Origin: RCIO01 sp035555795
GTDB taxonomy: Bacteria > Pseudomonadota > Alphaproteobacteria > Rhizobiales > Rhizobiaceae
Length of the DNA: 64,000 nucleotides
Direction: 5' to 3'
Assembly: GCA_035555795.1 (NCBI GenBank)
Contig: DATMGE010000026.1
Location: 1 to 64,000, forward strand
In this document: positions 1 to 9,699 of the stretch, in pieces
Layout of the letters: the number at the start of each line of letters is the position of its first letter
Numbering within the stretch: the first letter of the stretch is position 1
Notes under the pieces: generated by a model
Databases searched by the model: none
Told to the model about the DNA's origin: nothing
Seen by the model: the letters and a program-made list of their open reading frames with translations, nothing else
Translations under genes and position numbers: made by a program

Positions 1-227
1 TGCTCGAAGGCGGCATGGCCGAAACGGTCATAGGCGGCCCGCTTCTGCGGATCCTTGAGAATCTCGTAGGCCTGGTTGATTTCCTTGAACTTGTGCTCGG
101 CATCCGCATCGCCGGGATTGCGATCAGGATGATATTTCATCGCCAGCTTGCGGAATGCGCTTTTCAGGGCGCCGTCGTCGCACTCCCTGGTGACGCCCAG
201 CATTTCGTAGAAATCTGCCTTCGACAA
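1..227 (-). CDS. dnaJ: DnaJ chaperone, N-terminal J domain (partial, cut by window edge)
   Basis: Only the first ~75 residues are present; the gene runs off the left edge. The visible part is a J domain: the YEMLGV start, FRKLAMKYHPDRNPGD with the HPD tripeptide that stimulates DnaK ATPase, and FKEINQAYEILKDPQKRAAYDRFGHAAFE. Hsp40 DnaJ works with DnaK and GrpE in cytosolic protein folding. No ATG lies in frame near the start. I chose the TTG at 225-227 because it gives the family N-terminus (MSKADFYEMLGV) and has GGAG about 10 bases upstream. The J domain alone cannot separate DnaJ from a shorter J protein, but its length and wording fit DnaJ well. Confidence 0.85.
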   Translation of the reverse strand, partial: MSKADFYEMLGVTRECDDGALKSAFRKLAMKYHPDRNPGDADAEHKFKEINQAYEILKDPQKRAAYDRFGHAAFE

Positions 228-406
228 GAATTCCGTCTCCGAACGATTGGCAACCCGCTCCGATCCATCGACCGGCAAGTCACAAGCTTGCGCTCCAGAT
301 GGCGATTCGCACGCGCAGACGCAAGATGAGAAGCGTCAATAGCCGTCTGAACGGGGCAAACAAGCCGTATTTGCGCAGCGATGGGCCAGAACACCCTCGC
401 CAAGCG

Positions 407-433
407 AAACGACCCGGCAGTGCCGGGCCGTTT
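407..433 (-). terminator. Rho-independent terminator after trxA
   Basis: On the minus strand an almost perfect 12-bp stem (one G-U pair) with loop ACT ends in TCGTTT, 24 bases past the trxA stop codon. The T tract is short, so efficiency is uncertain. Confidence 0.65.
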
Positions 434-456
434 CTGATCTCACATCATGAGTCGCG

Positions 457-780
457 TCAGGCGACGGCGCCGTTGATCCAAGCCGAAAGCGCCGTCTTCG
501 GCGCAGCACCGACCTTGGTATCGGCCGGCTGGCCGTCCTTGAACAGCATCAGGGTCGGGATCGAGCGCACGCCGAACTGCGCCGCCAGTTCCGGGTTCTC
601 GTCAATATTGACCTTGGCGATCTTGACCTTGCCGCCGAGCTCGGTCGCAATCTCTTCCAGCGCCGGGGCGATCATCTTGCAGGGGCCGCACCACTCTGCC
701 CAGAAATCCACGACGACCGGCTCGGCCGACTGGATCACGTCGCTCTGGAAGTTGTTCTTGTCGATCTTGACGGTCGCCAT
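457..780 (-). CDS. trxA: Thioredoxin
   Basis: A 107-residue cytosolic dithiol-disulfide oxidoreductase that passes electrons from thioredoxin reductase to ribonucleotide reductase, methionine sulfoxide reductase and others. The redox motif WCGPCKM places the active cysteines at residues 31 and 34, and the conserved cis-Pro segment SIPTLMLFKDG follows. Length matches the family (E. coli 109). Two ATGs are adjacent; the one at 778-780 (MATVKIDKNN) sits six bases after AAGGAG and was chosen. It lies 75 bases downstream of addA on the same strand, as is common in Rhizobiales, and is closed by the hairpin at 407-433. Confidence 0.95.
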   Translation of the reverse strand: MATVKIDKNNFQSDVIQSAEPVVVDFWAEWCGPCKMIAPALEEIATELGGKVKIAKVNIDENPELAAQFGVRSIPTLMLFKDGQPADTKVGAAPKTALSAWINGAVA

Positions 781-855
781 CATGGTCTCCTTTGACCTGA
801 AAATCATATCGCCCGAATGTGGGACTTGCAGCGGACTGCTTCAAGCCGTGTTTTG

Positions 856-3800
856 TCACGCCTCCGAGAGGGCGGCAAGGGCGGCCTCCATGCGCGCCGC
901 CGGAACGGGGACCAGAGCCGGCCCGCCGGTGAAGAGAAGCGCCGCCTCGACAGCGTGATCCGGATAGAGCGGCTGGAGCAGCGCCCGATAGAGGGCGAGC
1001 TGGGCGACATAGGCCGGCGGCACCGTATCTAGCCCGCCGGGAACGATGCGGTTGGTCTTGTAGTCGACGATCAGCACCCGGCCGGTCTCGACGGCGAGCC
1101 GGTCGATCTTGCCCGTGACCGCACGATCCTGCCCGCCGATGCGAACGGTGCCCATCAGATTGACTTCCGCCCGCGAGCCAGGCCCGAAGAGGGCGGCGAA
1201 ACGCCCGTCGCCGAGGATTTCCAGTACCGATGACCGGGCCGAATCGCGCTCCTGTTGCGGCCATTCGGCACCGGCGAGATCGAGATAGCGACGCGCGGCC
1301 GCCCCGCGTTCGGCTTCCGGCAGGCCAGGCAGGAGCTGGAGCATGCGGTGGATCGCCGTGCCGCGCGCAATGGCGAGGCTCTCCGGTTCCGCCGGATCGA
1401 GAACGGGCGAGCGCGGCATACGCGCCGACGCATCGTCCTCATCGGCCACCAGCGCGGCGCCGGATGGCCGCAACGGGCGCGGCAGCGGCAGCGCAGGCGG
1501 AAGCGGATGCGCGAACAGATCCGGCAGCGGTTCGACCGGTTCCATCGCCACGGCCGGCGTCGATGGCGGCGCGACAGGCGCGGGCGGATTGATGCGGAAG
1601 CGCCAGACCGGCTTGCACGCCTCGGGCCCCGGCATTTCTTCCGCCTCCGGCGCGCCTGCCAGCGCGGCGCTCACCATCGCATGCCATGTGTCGGCGCGGC
1701 GTCCCTTCACGCCATGATAGCCGCAGACGATCAGCCGGTCCTCGGCGCGCGTCATGCCGACATAGAGGAGCCGGCGATATTCCTCCTCCGCGAGCGCGCC
1801 GATCGCGCCGCCCAGTACACGGGCAAACTCGTTCTTCGCGTTGCCGGCACGCCAGAGCCATCCGTCGCCTTCCCAGAGGCGCTTTTTCGGTGCAAAGCGC
1901 AGCAGCAGCGGCTGGTGCTGCGCGCTGAAGGGCGCGCTGCCGGGGTCGACGAGGAAGACGATGGGCGCTTCCAGGCCCTTGGCGGCGTGGACGGTCATGA
2001 TCCTGACCTGGTCGCGGCCGTGCTCCATCTCGCGCTTGATCTCGGGGGCTGCCATATCCATCGTCGCGATGAAGCCCTCGAGACCGGCCGTGCCGCTGCG
2101 CTCGGCGGCGAGAGCGAAGGCCAGGAATTCATCCAGAATGTCGGCGGCATCCTCGCCGAGACGTGCGATGAGGCGCGCCCGCGCCCCTTCCCGCCGCGCC
2201 GTGCCCGCCAATATGCCGGCATAGAATTCGAAGACGGGGCGGAAGGCTGCCGCATCGCGCCATTCCTCCAGCGTCTCCACGATTCCCGCACATTCCAGAT
2301 CATCGCCGGCAGCGCGGCGCAGCATGTCGAAAAGCGGCTCGCTTTCGCCGCGCGCCACCGCCAGTTCGCGCAGGCGGTCCTCGGTCATGGCGAAGATCGG
2401 GCTGCGCAGCAGGGCGGCCAGGGAGAGATCGTCATGCGGCTGCAAGGCGATGCGGCCGATGGCCAGCAGGTCCTTGACCGCAATATGGTCTGTCAAAAGC
2501 AGCCGGTCGGCGCCGGCGACCGGGATTTGCCGCCCCGGCTGCTTCAGTGCCCGCGACAAGGCATGGACGAAGCGGTCGCGCTTGCGCACCAGAATCATGA
2601 TGTCGCCCGGCCGAATCGGCCGGCCCTTGCCTTCGAGAAGGTCGCCATTGCGGACCCAGCCGGCAATCTGGTCGGCGATGGCCTCCGCCAGTCGCACCGC
2701 CGGCGCGGAAGCGTGGTCGATCGCCTCGGTCCAGTCATCGGGCTGTTCCACCGCTTGCGGTCCGAGCGATTCCCAGATTTCGACATAGCCGGGCTCGCGC
2801 TCGCGGATCCAGTCATGCCGCACCGGATCGCCCTGATGACTCAGGCCCCGCGCGGCATCGCCGGTGACGAAGACCCTGTCGACGGCCGACAGCACATCGC
2901 CGGTGGAGCGGAAGGACTGGGTGAGCCTGACCTCCTCGAAAATCTCCTGCGCGCCGACGACACGTTCACGGAAGGCGCGGCCGCTGCGGGCGAAGGCGGC
3001 CGGCTCGGCGCCCTGGAAGGAATAGATGGACTGCTTTTCATCCCCCACCGCGAAGATGGTGCGGCGGATTTTCCCGCGCGATCCTTTGCCGGCGAAAAAC
3101 TCCGCCGCAAGCTGCTCCACGACCTGCCACTGGTCGGGGCTCGTATCCTGCGCCTCGTCGAGCAATATGTGGTCGATGCCGTGGTCGAGCTTGAAGTGGA
3201 CCCATGCGCTGGCTTCCTCGCGCGAAAGCAGGGCGGCGGTGCGGGTGATGAGGTCGCTGAAATCGAGGAAGCCGCGTGCGCGCTTGAGCGTCTCGTAGCG
3301 GCCGATCAGCCAGTCCGCCACCGTCAGGGCTGCGCGGGTGGCCGTGACCATGGAAAGCGTGGCGATCCTGTCGCGCGCGGCGACCAGCGCTTCGGTCGCC
3401 GCGGCGTAACGCTCCGGCAGTTCGGGGAGCCGGGCGACAAGAGCGCGCTTGAATGCGCTGTCGCCATAGGGTTTGCCGTCAGCCTTGAGCAGCCCGGCCG
3501 CGACGCCCTCCAGCCGCACCACCGGGTCGGCAAGCGCGAAGGCCGGCTCGGCATCCGGCAGGATATTGTTGAGCACCGTGCCTGCGCCGGTGGCGTGGGC
3601 GGCCTCGGCGAAGGCGCGAAAGAATGCGGGATCGAAACCGGGCAGCGGCCAGGCAGACGCCGCAAGGGCAGCAGCGGTCGTGTCCGGCGCGAAGCCGAAT
3701 TCCGCGAACAGGCTCGCATAGGGCTGCGGATCGCCGGCCAGCTGGCCGATGAAGCCGGCAAGCTCGTTGCGGCTGCGCAGGATCGCCGAAAGCAGCTCGT

Positions 3801-4380
3801 CCAGCCCGCGCTCGCCGACACTCGCCAGAATATCGGCGAATGCCCCAGCCAGCGCCACGCCTCGGTCGCCCGCCGCGCCGTCGATGAGGTCGCGCCGCGC
3901 CTCTGCCAGAAGAGCCGCCTCCATCTGCGTATCCAGCATCTCGAAATGGCCGGCAATGTTCGCTTCCAGCGGAAACTGGTGCAGCACCGCCTCGCAAAAG
4001 GCGTGGATGGTCTGGATCTTCAGGCCGCCCGGCGTCTCCAGCGCCTGCGCGAACAGGCGCCGCGCGCCGTCGCGCTCCTCGCGGCCGGCGGGCCGGCCGG
4101 TGATGTCGGCGATTTCCTTGCCCAGTTCCTCATCGGGCAGGGTCGCCCAGCGGGCAAGATCGCGGAAGACGCGGTTGGACATATTGGCCGCCGCGGCGCG
4201 TGTATAGGTGAGGCAAAGGATCCGCGACGGCTCGGTGCCCTGCAGAAGCAGGCGCACGACCCGGCGCGCCAGAACATGCGTCTTTCCCGACCCGGCATTG
4301 GCCGACACCCAGGCCGAGCGCGACGGGTCGGAGGCGCGCGCCTGCGCTTCGAGCGTGGCCAGAGGGACATGGCGCTTCAT
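856..4380 (-). CDS. addA: AddA helicase-nuclease subunit (double-strand break repair)
   Basis: A 1174-residue UvrD-like superfamily 1 helicase fused to a C-terminal PD-(D/E)XK nuclease. With AddB it processes double-strand ends for RecA loading, replacing RecBCD in alphaproteobacteria. Seen: Walker A ANAGSGKT (residues 27-34), DEAQDTSPDQW (Walker B), GDEKQSIYSFQGA, the late helicase motif LLYVGMTRAEDRL, and in the last ~200 residues GTAIHRMLQ and VDYKTNR, the nuclease core. The start ATG (4378-4380) overlaps the addB stop codon in an ATGA, implying translational coupling. A start 36 bases upstream would only add an Arg run. Confidence 0.95.
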   Translation of the reverse strand: MKRHVPLATLEAQARASDPSRSAWVSANAGSGKTHVLARRVVRLLLQGTEPSRILCLTYTRAAAANMSNRVFRDLARWATLPDEELGKEIADITGRPAGREERDGARRLFAQALETPGGLKIQTIHAFCEAVLHQFPLEANIAGHFEMLDTQMEAALLAEARRDLIDGAAGDRGVALAGAFADILASVGERGLDELLSAILRSRNELAGFIGQLAGDPQPYASLFAEFGFAPDTTAAALAASAWPLPGFDPAFFRAFAEAAHATGAGTVLNNILPDAEPAFALADPVVRLEGVAAGLLKADGKPYGDSAFKRALVARLPELPERYAAATEALVAARDRIATLSMVTATRAALTVADWLIGRYETLKRARGFLDFSDLITRTAALLSREEASAWVHFKLDHGIDHILLDEAQDTSPDQWQVVEQLAAEFFAGKGSRGKIRRTIFAVGDEKQSIYSFQGAEPAAFARSGRAFRERVVGAQEIFEEVRLTQSFRSTGDVLSAVDRVFVTGDAARGLSHQGDPVRHDWIREREPGYVEIWESLGPQAVEQPDDWTEAIDHASAPAVRLAEAIADQIAGWVRNGDLLEGKGRPIRPGDIMILVRKRDRFVHALSRALKQPGRQIPVAGADRLLLTDHIAVKDLLAIGRIALQPHDDLSLAALLRSPIFAMTEDRLRELAVARGESEPLFDMLRRAAGDDLECAGIVETLEEWRDAAAFRPVFEFYAGILAGTARREGARARLIARLGEDAADILDEFLAFALAAERSGTAGLEGFIATMDMAAPEIKREMEHGRDQVRIMTVHAAKGLEAPIVFLVDPGSAPFSAQHQPLLLRFAPKKRLWEGDGWLWRAGNAKNEFARVLGGAIGALAEEEYRRLLYVGMTRAEDRLIVCGYHGVKGRRADTWHAMVSAALAGAPEAEEMPGPEACKPVWRFRINPPAPVAPPSTPAVAMEPVEPLPDLFAHPLPPALPLPRPLRPSGAALVADEDDASARMPRSPVLDPAEPESLAIARGTAIHRMLQLLPGLPEAERGAAARRYLDLAGAEWPQQERDSARSSVLEILGDGRFAALFGPGSRAEVNLMGTVRIGGQDRAVTGKIDRLAVETGRVLIVDYKTNRIVPGGLDTVPPAYVAQLALYRALLQPLYPDHAVEAALLFTGGPALVPVPAARMEAALAALSEA

Positions 4381-7300
4381 GCGTCGTCGCCTTCGTCGCT
4401 CGCGCCGGCCGACCATTCGAGCACCCGCGCCAGATGGTCGTATTCGCCGTCCATGTCGCCCTCGCGAAACGGCAGCGCGCGCGATTTGTAGCCGGATTCC
4501 AGCAGCTTATAATGGGCGACGAGCAGTTCCAGCCGCCGCCAGGCATCCTCCGCCAGATCATCCGCCGAACGCGGCGTCTTCTTGTATTCGAGGACGGACT
4601 CCTCCTTCACCTCGCCGTTGGCCTTGAGGCGGACATAGGCAAGGTCGGCCGGCATGAGCTGCCCTGCCGCCTCGAAACCGCCGCGCATCAGAAGCGCGCC
4701 TTCTAGCGCAAGCTGCGGCGAAAGCAGGGTGTGCGCCTGCGCCTTCGTCGGCGAGGAGCCCGTCTTGAAGTCGAGTATGTCGGCGACGCCGCCAGCATGG
4801 AGGTCGATCCGATCGGCGCGGCCCGACAGGGTCACGCCGGATATGCCGATCGGGACCGGCTTCGACTTGGCCTCCGCGAGCCGCGCGACGATGCCGTGCG
4901 GACGGACGGAACGCTCCCAGAGGATGAAATGCGGCACCATGGCCATGAAGCGCGGCCACCAGACGGCGACGATGTCGCGCGGCAGCACCTCGGCCGCGAA
5001 ACAGGTGCGGCCGGCCGCGATCAGCCGCGCTTCGGCATCCGGCGCGTGCGGATCGGCGCCCGACAGCGCGAAGGCATGCAATATGTCGTGGAACAGGTTG
5101 CCGCGCTCGATCGCGTCCGGGTCGCGCACCAGCGGGTCGATGCGCCGCAGCCGCAGGATGCGCCGTGCATAGACGGCGTAGGGGTCGCGCCGCAGCGTCT
5201 CCACTTCGGTCACCGAGAAGCGCTTCGGCCGCAGGTCGACCGGCGGCCTTGGCTCGGGGCGTGGGGCCGGCGTAACCGGCGGGGCGGCTTCGAGCGCACG
5301 GCCCCAGGCGATGAAGCGCGCGCCGCGCCGGCGCATCGCGGCGGTCTCATCCGCGCCGGCGATGGCGGTCATGCGCTGGAGCCAGCGCGAGGCGATGGAC
5401 GGCGAATCGCCCGACCGCAGGGCGCGGGTCAGCACCACTTCGGGCATGCCCATCGCCATGGTGAAATCATGCGCCGCCTGGCCGATCCGCCGTTCGGGCG
5501 GCGCGAGTTCGAGCCCCGCCTTCATCACCCGCGACATGAAACGGTCGGCGGTGGCGCGGCGCGGCCAGCTTCCCTCGTTGAGGCCGCCGATCACCAGCGT
5601 GTCGACGCTTTGCAGCCGCGCTTCCAGCGTTCCCCATATGGCGACGCGCTGGTCCGCGCCGGGACGCGGCTTCACCATCGCGCCCGCCAGCAGGGCGTCG
5701 AGAATGGCGGGCCATTCGCGCGCGGCGAAGGTGAAGTCATGCCCGGCGGCGCACAATTCGCGCAGCACCTGCGCCAGCGCCTCGCCGGCCTCTCCCACAT
5801 AGAGCGGCCCGAGATCGCCGGTCTCGTCACAGCCCAGCGCCTCGAGCGCGCGGACGCTGGCGGCGGCGGCCTCAGGCACCGACACCTCGCGGCCGGCCAT
5901 TGCGCGAAGCGGCACCAGCGCGGCTTCGATTGACTGGAGAAGGCGCTGCGCAGTCGCGACCTGCGCTTCGCCAATACGGCGTAACCAGAAAGGGGCGTAT
6001 TCGGACTGCCGCAAGGCAGCCAGCCGCGCATCGAAATAGGCCGGAAAGCCTTCGGATACCGGCCGGCCGGCACCTCCCCGGAAGGCGATGAGGTCGATCG
6101 TTTCGGCAGCGCTGCGGACGATGCCGCGCGGCATGCCGCAACGCAGGAGCGGATGCTTGACCAGCGAGAGCAGGCCGACCGGGTCGACCTCGCCGGTACC
6201 GGCCGCGATCGCAAGTGACAGCAGGGTTGCCGGCGGCGTCGCGGCAAGCGCCCGCCCGCCCGAATCGTCAGCAGTGATGCCGAAGCGCTGCAATGCCACC
6301 GCGACACGGCGCGCCAGTTCGCGGTCAGGCGTCACCAGCGCCGCGCTGCGGTTGCCGTCGCTCACAGCATGTCGCAAGGCGACCGCGATTGCCTGCGCCT
6401 CCTCGCGCTCGTTGGCCGCCTCCACCAGCGCCACGCCATCGAGGCCCGCAGCTATGCCGGCCTGCCAGAGATCGGTGGTTTCCGCCGGCCGCAGCGCGTC
6501 GGAGACGAAGCGTGCGCGGGCGGCCAGATCAGGCCGTGCCGCCGCGATCTCGATGACCGACTCACGTGAAACTTCGAGCCGGGCGAGCAGCCTGTGCAGG
6601 CCGTATTGTGGATGGCCGAAGGTGGACGGCGGGGCATCGGGGCGGCCGAGCTCGGCCCAGGCGCGAGCATCGATTTCCTTGTCCAGGCCGGGCAGCACCA
6701 CGGCACCCTGCGGGCAGCGCGCGATCGCCGCAAGCAGACGGGCCGTCGCGGGAATCGAGCCGGTCGAGCCGGCGGCGATGACGGGGCCGGGCGGCGGGTT
6801 GCGGGCGATCCGGGCGGCCTCGGCGTCGATCATGGCGCTGCGATGCGCACCGGGGCTGGAGCGCTGGCGCTCGGCAAGCTGAGCCGGCAAATAATCCGTC
6901 ACGATAGACAGGAATTCGAGCGTGATCTGCCACCAGCCGGCCAGTTCATCGGGGACGAGACCCGCCAGCCGCGACCAGTCGCCGCCATCCGTCTCGATCT
7001 CGTCGATCAGCGCCGCAAGATCGCCGGCCAGCCAGACCGCATCGGCCGCCGAAGCCGGCACGGTGACGTCCTCGCCGAAGCGCGCGGCGATATGGGCGGG
7101 GATACGGCTCTTCCAGGCCTGCACCAGCGGCGCCAGCATCAGCAGCCGATCGATCGCGGCAATGGGCGGCGCGAGCGACAGGGCGGCAGCGCCCGGCTCG
7201 AAGCTCTGGGCATCCTCCTCGAACTCGCCGAGCGGGCGGATGGTCGGCAAGATGGCCGAGCCGGCGCCGATCTCGGCCACGAAGGCGGCACGCAATTCGC

Positions 7301-7478
7301 GGGCGGCACGCCGTGTCGGCACATAGATCGTCACGCTGGCCAGCGCCAGCGGATCGCCATCATCGCGAAAACCGGGGACCAGCGTTCCATCGCGCAGGGC
7401 GCGCGCCAGCATGGGGAGAAAGGGCACGCCAACCGGAATGGAGAGAAGGCGGGCCGGCCGTTCTTCCGTCGCCATCAT
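4377..7478 (-). CDS. addB: AddB helicase-like/nuclease subunit
   Basis: A 1033-residue partner of AddA. The N-terminus (LLSIPVGVPFLPMLARAL) is the alphaproteobacterial AddB form, without a recognisable Walker A motif, so this subunit probably has no helicase activity of its own. The C-terminal nuclease domain shows GNLFHDILHAF and ILDFKTGS, with Asp903 and Lys905 as the DxK catalytic pair. I see no cysteine cluster like the Fe-S staple of Firmicutes AddB. The start ATG overlaps the stop of the upstream nucleotidyltransferase gene and the stop overlaps the addA start, so three genes are coupled. Confidence 0.93.
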   Translation of the reverse strand: MMATEERPARLLSIPVGVPFLPMLARALRDGTLVPGFRDDGDPLALASVTIYVPTRRAARELRAAFVAEIGAGSAILPTIRPLGEFEEDAQSFEPGAAALSLAPPIAAIDRLLMLAPLVQAWKSRIPAHIAARFGEDVTVPASAADAVWLAGDLAALIDEIETDGGDWSRLAGLVPDELAGWWQITLEFLSIVTDYLPAQLAERQRSSPGAHRSAMIDAEAARIARNPPPGPVIAAGSTGSIPATARLLAAIARCPQGAVVLPGLDKEIDARAWAELGRPDAPPSTFGHPQYGLHRLLARLEVSRESVIEIAAARPDLAARARFVSDALRPAETTDLWQAGIAAGLDGVALVEAANEREEAQAIAVALRHAVSDGNRSAALVTPDRELARRVAVALQRFGITADDSGGRALAATPPATLLSLAIAAGTGEVDPVGLLSLVKHPLLRCGMPRGIVRSAAETIDLIAFRGGAGRPVSEGFPAYFDARLAALRQSEYAPFWLRRIGEAQVATAQRLLQSIEAALVPLRAMAGREVSVPEAAAASVRALEALGCDETGDLGPLYVGEAGEALAQVLRELCAAGHDFTFAAREWPAILDALLAGAMVKPRPGADQRVAIWGTLEARLQSVDTLVIGGLNEGSWPRRATADRFMSRVMKAGLELAPPERRIGQAAHDFTMAMGMPEVVLTRALRSGDSPSIASRWLQRMTAIAGADETAAMRRRGARFIAWGRALEAAPPVTPAPRPEPRPPVDLRPKRFSVTEVETLRRDPYAVYARRILRLRRIDPLVRDPDAIERGNLFHDILHAFALSGADPHAPDAEARLIAAGRTCFAAEVLPRDIVAVWWPRFMAMVPHFILWERSVRPHGIVARLAEAKSKPVPIGISGVTLSGRADRIDLHAGGVADILDFKTGSSPTKAQAHTLLSPQLALEGALLMRGGFEAAGQLMPADLAYVRLKANGEVKEESVLEYKKTPRSADDLAEDAWRRLELLVAHYKLLESGYKSRALPFREGDMDGEYDHLARVLEWSAGASDEGDDA
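6558..6573. other. Weak parS-like sequence inside addB
   Basis: CGACTCACGTGAAACT matches the ParB-site consensus TGTTTCACGTGAAACA at 12 of 16 positions, with an intact CACGTGAAAC half. It lies about 33 kb from the origin and may be chance. Confidence 0.2.
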
Positions 7479-8194
7479 CTGCCGCCGTGGCGCGCGACCG
7501 CCAGCTCGGCGGCCGGTATGGCGTCGGGCGTGCCGACGGTGATCCAGTGTCCGTCCATCACCATGCCGAAGAGCCGACTTGCGGCGATGGCCCGGTCGAA
7601 ATAGCGGTTGAGCGAATGCGGTTCCGCCGAAGCGCCCGCGAAAATGCGCGGATGGATGATGCCGGCCCCGGCATAGATCAGGCCGTTGGAAGCACCGGCG
7701 GCACGCGCGAGGCGGCCGTCCTCGCCACGGATAAAATCCGGGCCGCCCGAATGGCCGGTGGCGGCTTCGGTGTCTGCCAGCATGAGCAGAATATCCATGG
7801 CCGTGCCGTCCCAGGCAAGCGCAAGCCGCCGCAGGTTCGGCTCCCCGGCATCGAGCCAGAACGTATCGGCATTGACAATGTAGAAGGGCGCGTCGCCGAG
7901 TAGCGGCAGGGCCTTGACGATGCCACCAGCGGAATCGCGCAACAGGTCGCTTTCGTCCGAAATGGCGATGGCCGGGGCCTTTCGCCCTTCGACATGGCGC
8001 GTGATCTGATCGCCTAGATAGTGGACGTTGACGACCGCGCGGGTCACGCCTGCGCTTGCCAAGCTATCGAGCCCGCGATCGAGCAGGGTCTTGCCGGCGA
8101 TCCTTACCAGCGGCTTCGGGATCGTGTCCGTGATCGGCCGCATGCGCTTGCCGAGACCTGCCGCCAGGACCATGGCCGTTTGCGGCGCGGTCAT
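7475..8194 (-). CDS. murU: MurU-like N-acetylmuramate-1-phosphate uridylyltransferase
   Basis: A 239-residue sugar-phosphate nucleotidyltransferase. The signature LAAGLGKRMRP (residues 10-20) and KPLVRIAGKTLLDR are those of the NTP-transferase fold; VNVHYLGDQI and YIVNADTFW follow. In Pseudomonas, MurU makes UDP-MurNAc from MurNAc-1-phosphate after the anomeric kinase AmgK, bypassing the fosfomycin-sensitive MurA step. Here the gene overlaps by 4 bp the gene that carries an AmgK-like kinase domain, which strongly supports the same salvage step. Other family members (mannose- or glucose-1-phosphate transferases) cannot be excluded from sequence alone. Confidence 0.8.
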   Translation of the reverse strand: MTAPQTAMVLAAGLGKRMRPITDTIPKPLVRIAGKTLLDRGLDSLASAGVTRAVVNVHYLGDQITRHVEGRKAPAIAISDESDLLRDSAGGIVKALPLLGDAPFYIVNADTFWLDAGEPNLRRLALAWDGTAMDILLMLADTEAATGHSGGPDFIRGEDGRLARAAGASNGLIYAGAGIIHPRIFAGASAEPHSLNRYFDRAIAASRLFGMVMDGHWITVGTPDAIPAAELAVARHGGR

Positions 8195-9690
8195 GATACC
8201 TGCCCGTCGACGATTCCCAGCCGGCGATAGGCCTCGCTGACCGGCGCAAGCGCCCGATGCGCGAGCGCCCGCGCCAGATAGGCGCGGATGCGCGGCAGGT
8301 GGCGCAGATAATGCGGCTTGCCGTCGCGCCGGTCGAGGCGCACGAAGATGCCCAGAATCTTGGAATTGCGCTGCGCGGCCATGATCGCATAGGCCGCAGC
8401 GAAGGCGGCGCGGTCGAACGCGGTCGATGCTTCACGCCGCGCGCAATAGGCGGCGACCGTCGTGGCCTCCAGTTCGGGCGATATGTCGACGCGGGCATCC
8501 ATGGCGAGCGATGCGACATCATAGGCGGATGGGCCGATGAGCGCATCCTGGAAGTCGAGGATGCCGACCCGGTCGTTGCCATGGAGATGGTCGCGCCAGA
8601 TCAGGTTGGGCGAGTGGTAGTCGCGCAGGACGAGCGAGGTTTCTGCCGTTTCGAGATGCGTGAAAACCGCATCCCATGCGGCGGCGAAATCGGAGCGCTG
8701 GTCGGCGGAGGCCGGGTGGCCGGTCACGCGCGGCACGTACCAGTCGAGCAGCAATTCGGTCTCGATCGCCATCGCATCGCGATCATAGGCCGGTACGCGA
8801 TAGGCGACACCCGGCGCGACGCGGATATCGGCCGCCCAGCGAACCGCATGCATGTCGGCCAGCACCCGTGCTGCGGCGGCATAGCGCTCCGCGACCGGTT
8901 CTCCATCACGCAAAAAAGGCTCGGCGCCGAGGTTTTCGATCAGAAGCAAGCCGGCATCGAGGTCGCTCGCATGGATGGCCGGCGCGGCGAAGCCCGCATC
9001 GCGCAAAAGCATGTCGACGGCGACGAAGGGCGTGACCGATTCGGCCAGTCGGGCGATGCGGCTGTAGGGAAGTCCGTCGCGGATCGGCGGGCCGTCCGGC
9101 TGGCGCGGCGCGTTCATCAGCACGCGCGGTGCCGCCCCCGCGACCGCCACGCTTTCATAGGCGCGCGCCGAGGCGTCGCCCTGAAGATAGGCACGGTCCG
9201 CATCGGCCCATCCTGCCTGGGCAAGAAAGTCGCGGATCGCCAGGCTGCGCGCGATGCGGGCGAGCGCTTCGGGCGGACCGGAGAAAATCGCGATACGGCC
9301 GGGGCCTTCCTCCGCGAGGCCGATATGGATCGCGTCGGCGGGAAGGCGGGTTTCCGCCCGCTCCGGCCATTCGACCAGCACCAATCCATCGGAAGCCGCC
9401 TCGTCGAAACCGAGCTCGTCGAGTTCGGAGGGCTCGGCGAGGCGGTAGAGATCGTAATGCCTGACCGGAAAGCGGGCGGCATATTCCTGTACCAGCGTGA
9501 AGGTGGGGCTGGGTACCTCAAGCGCGGGATCGCCGGTCAGGGCGCGGATGACCGCGCGCGCCAGCGTGGATTTTCCCGCGCCGAGATCGCCATGAAGGGC
9601 GACGACATCGCCCGCCTTCAGCGCGCCGGCGAGATCGTTTCCGAGCCGCGTGGTGGCGGCCTCATCCGGAAGATGGCGCTCGACCGGCAT
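8191..9690 (-). CDS. tsaE: Fusion: TsaE (t6A ATPase) + AmgK-like aminosugar kinase
   Basis: A 499-residue two-domain protein. Residues 1-~155 are TsaE, the ATPase of the t6A37 tRNA-modifying complex: Walker A GDLGAGKST (34-42), PSPTFTLVQEY and HYDLYRL. Residues ~165-490 are an aminoglycoside-phosphotransferase fold: IENLGAEPFL, the catalytic loop RDYHSPN (Asp357) and ILDFQDA, the metal site. This half resembles AmgK, the MurNAc/GlcNAc anomeric kinase. The downstream murU-like gene overlaps the stop codon by 4 bp. The two activities are metabolically unrelated, yet the fusion is, to my knowledge, widespread in Rhizobiales, so it is not an assembly artefact. Confidence 0.88.
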   Translation of the reverse strand: MPVERHLPDEAATTRLGNDLAGALKAGDVVALHGDLGAGKSTLARAVIRALTGDPALEVPSPTFTLVQEYAARFPVRHYDLYRLAEPSELDELGFDEAASDGLVLVEWPERAETRLPADAIHIGLAEEGPGRIAIFSGPPEALARIARSLAIRDFLAQAGWADADRAYLQGDASARAYESVAVAGAAPRVLMNAPRQPDGPPIRDGLPYSRIARLAESVTPFVAVDMLLRDAGFAAPAIHASDLDAGLLLIENLGAEPFLRDGEPVAERYAAAARVLADMHAVRWAADIRVAPGVAYRVPAYDRDAMAIETELLLDWYVPRVTGHPASADQRSDFAAAWDAVFTHLETAETSLVLRDYHSPNLIWRDHLHGNDRVGILDFQDALIGPSAYDVASLAMDARVDISPELEATTVAAYCARREASTAFDRAAFAAAYAIMAAQRNSKILGIFVRLDRRDGKPHYLRHLPRIRAYLARALAHRALAPVSEAYRRLGIVDGQVS

Positions 9691-9699
9691 GGCCCGCCG

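Noticed and set aside
1255..4491. A very long open frame on the plus strand opposite addA (over 1000 codons)
   Set aside because: It is antisense to a clearly conserved helicase, shows no known domain, and is Arg/Gly/Ala-rich as expected of a GC-rich shadow frame. Similar antisense frames opposite addB, tsaE-amgK, divL and mltA were dropped for the same reason.
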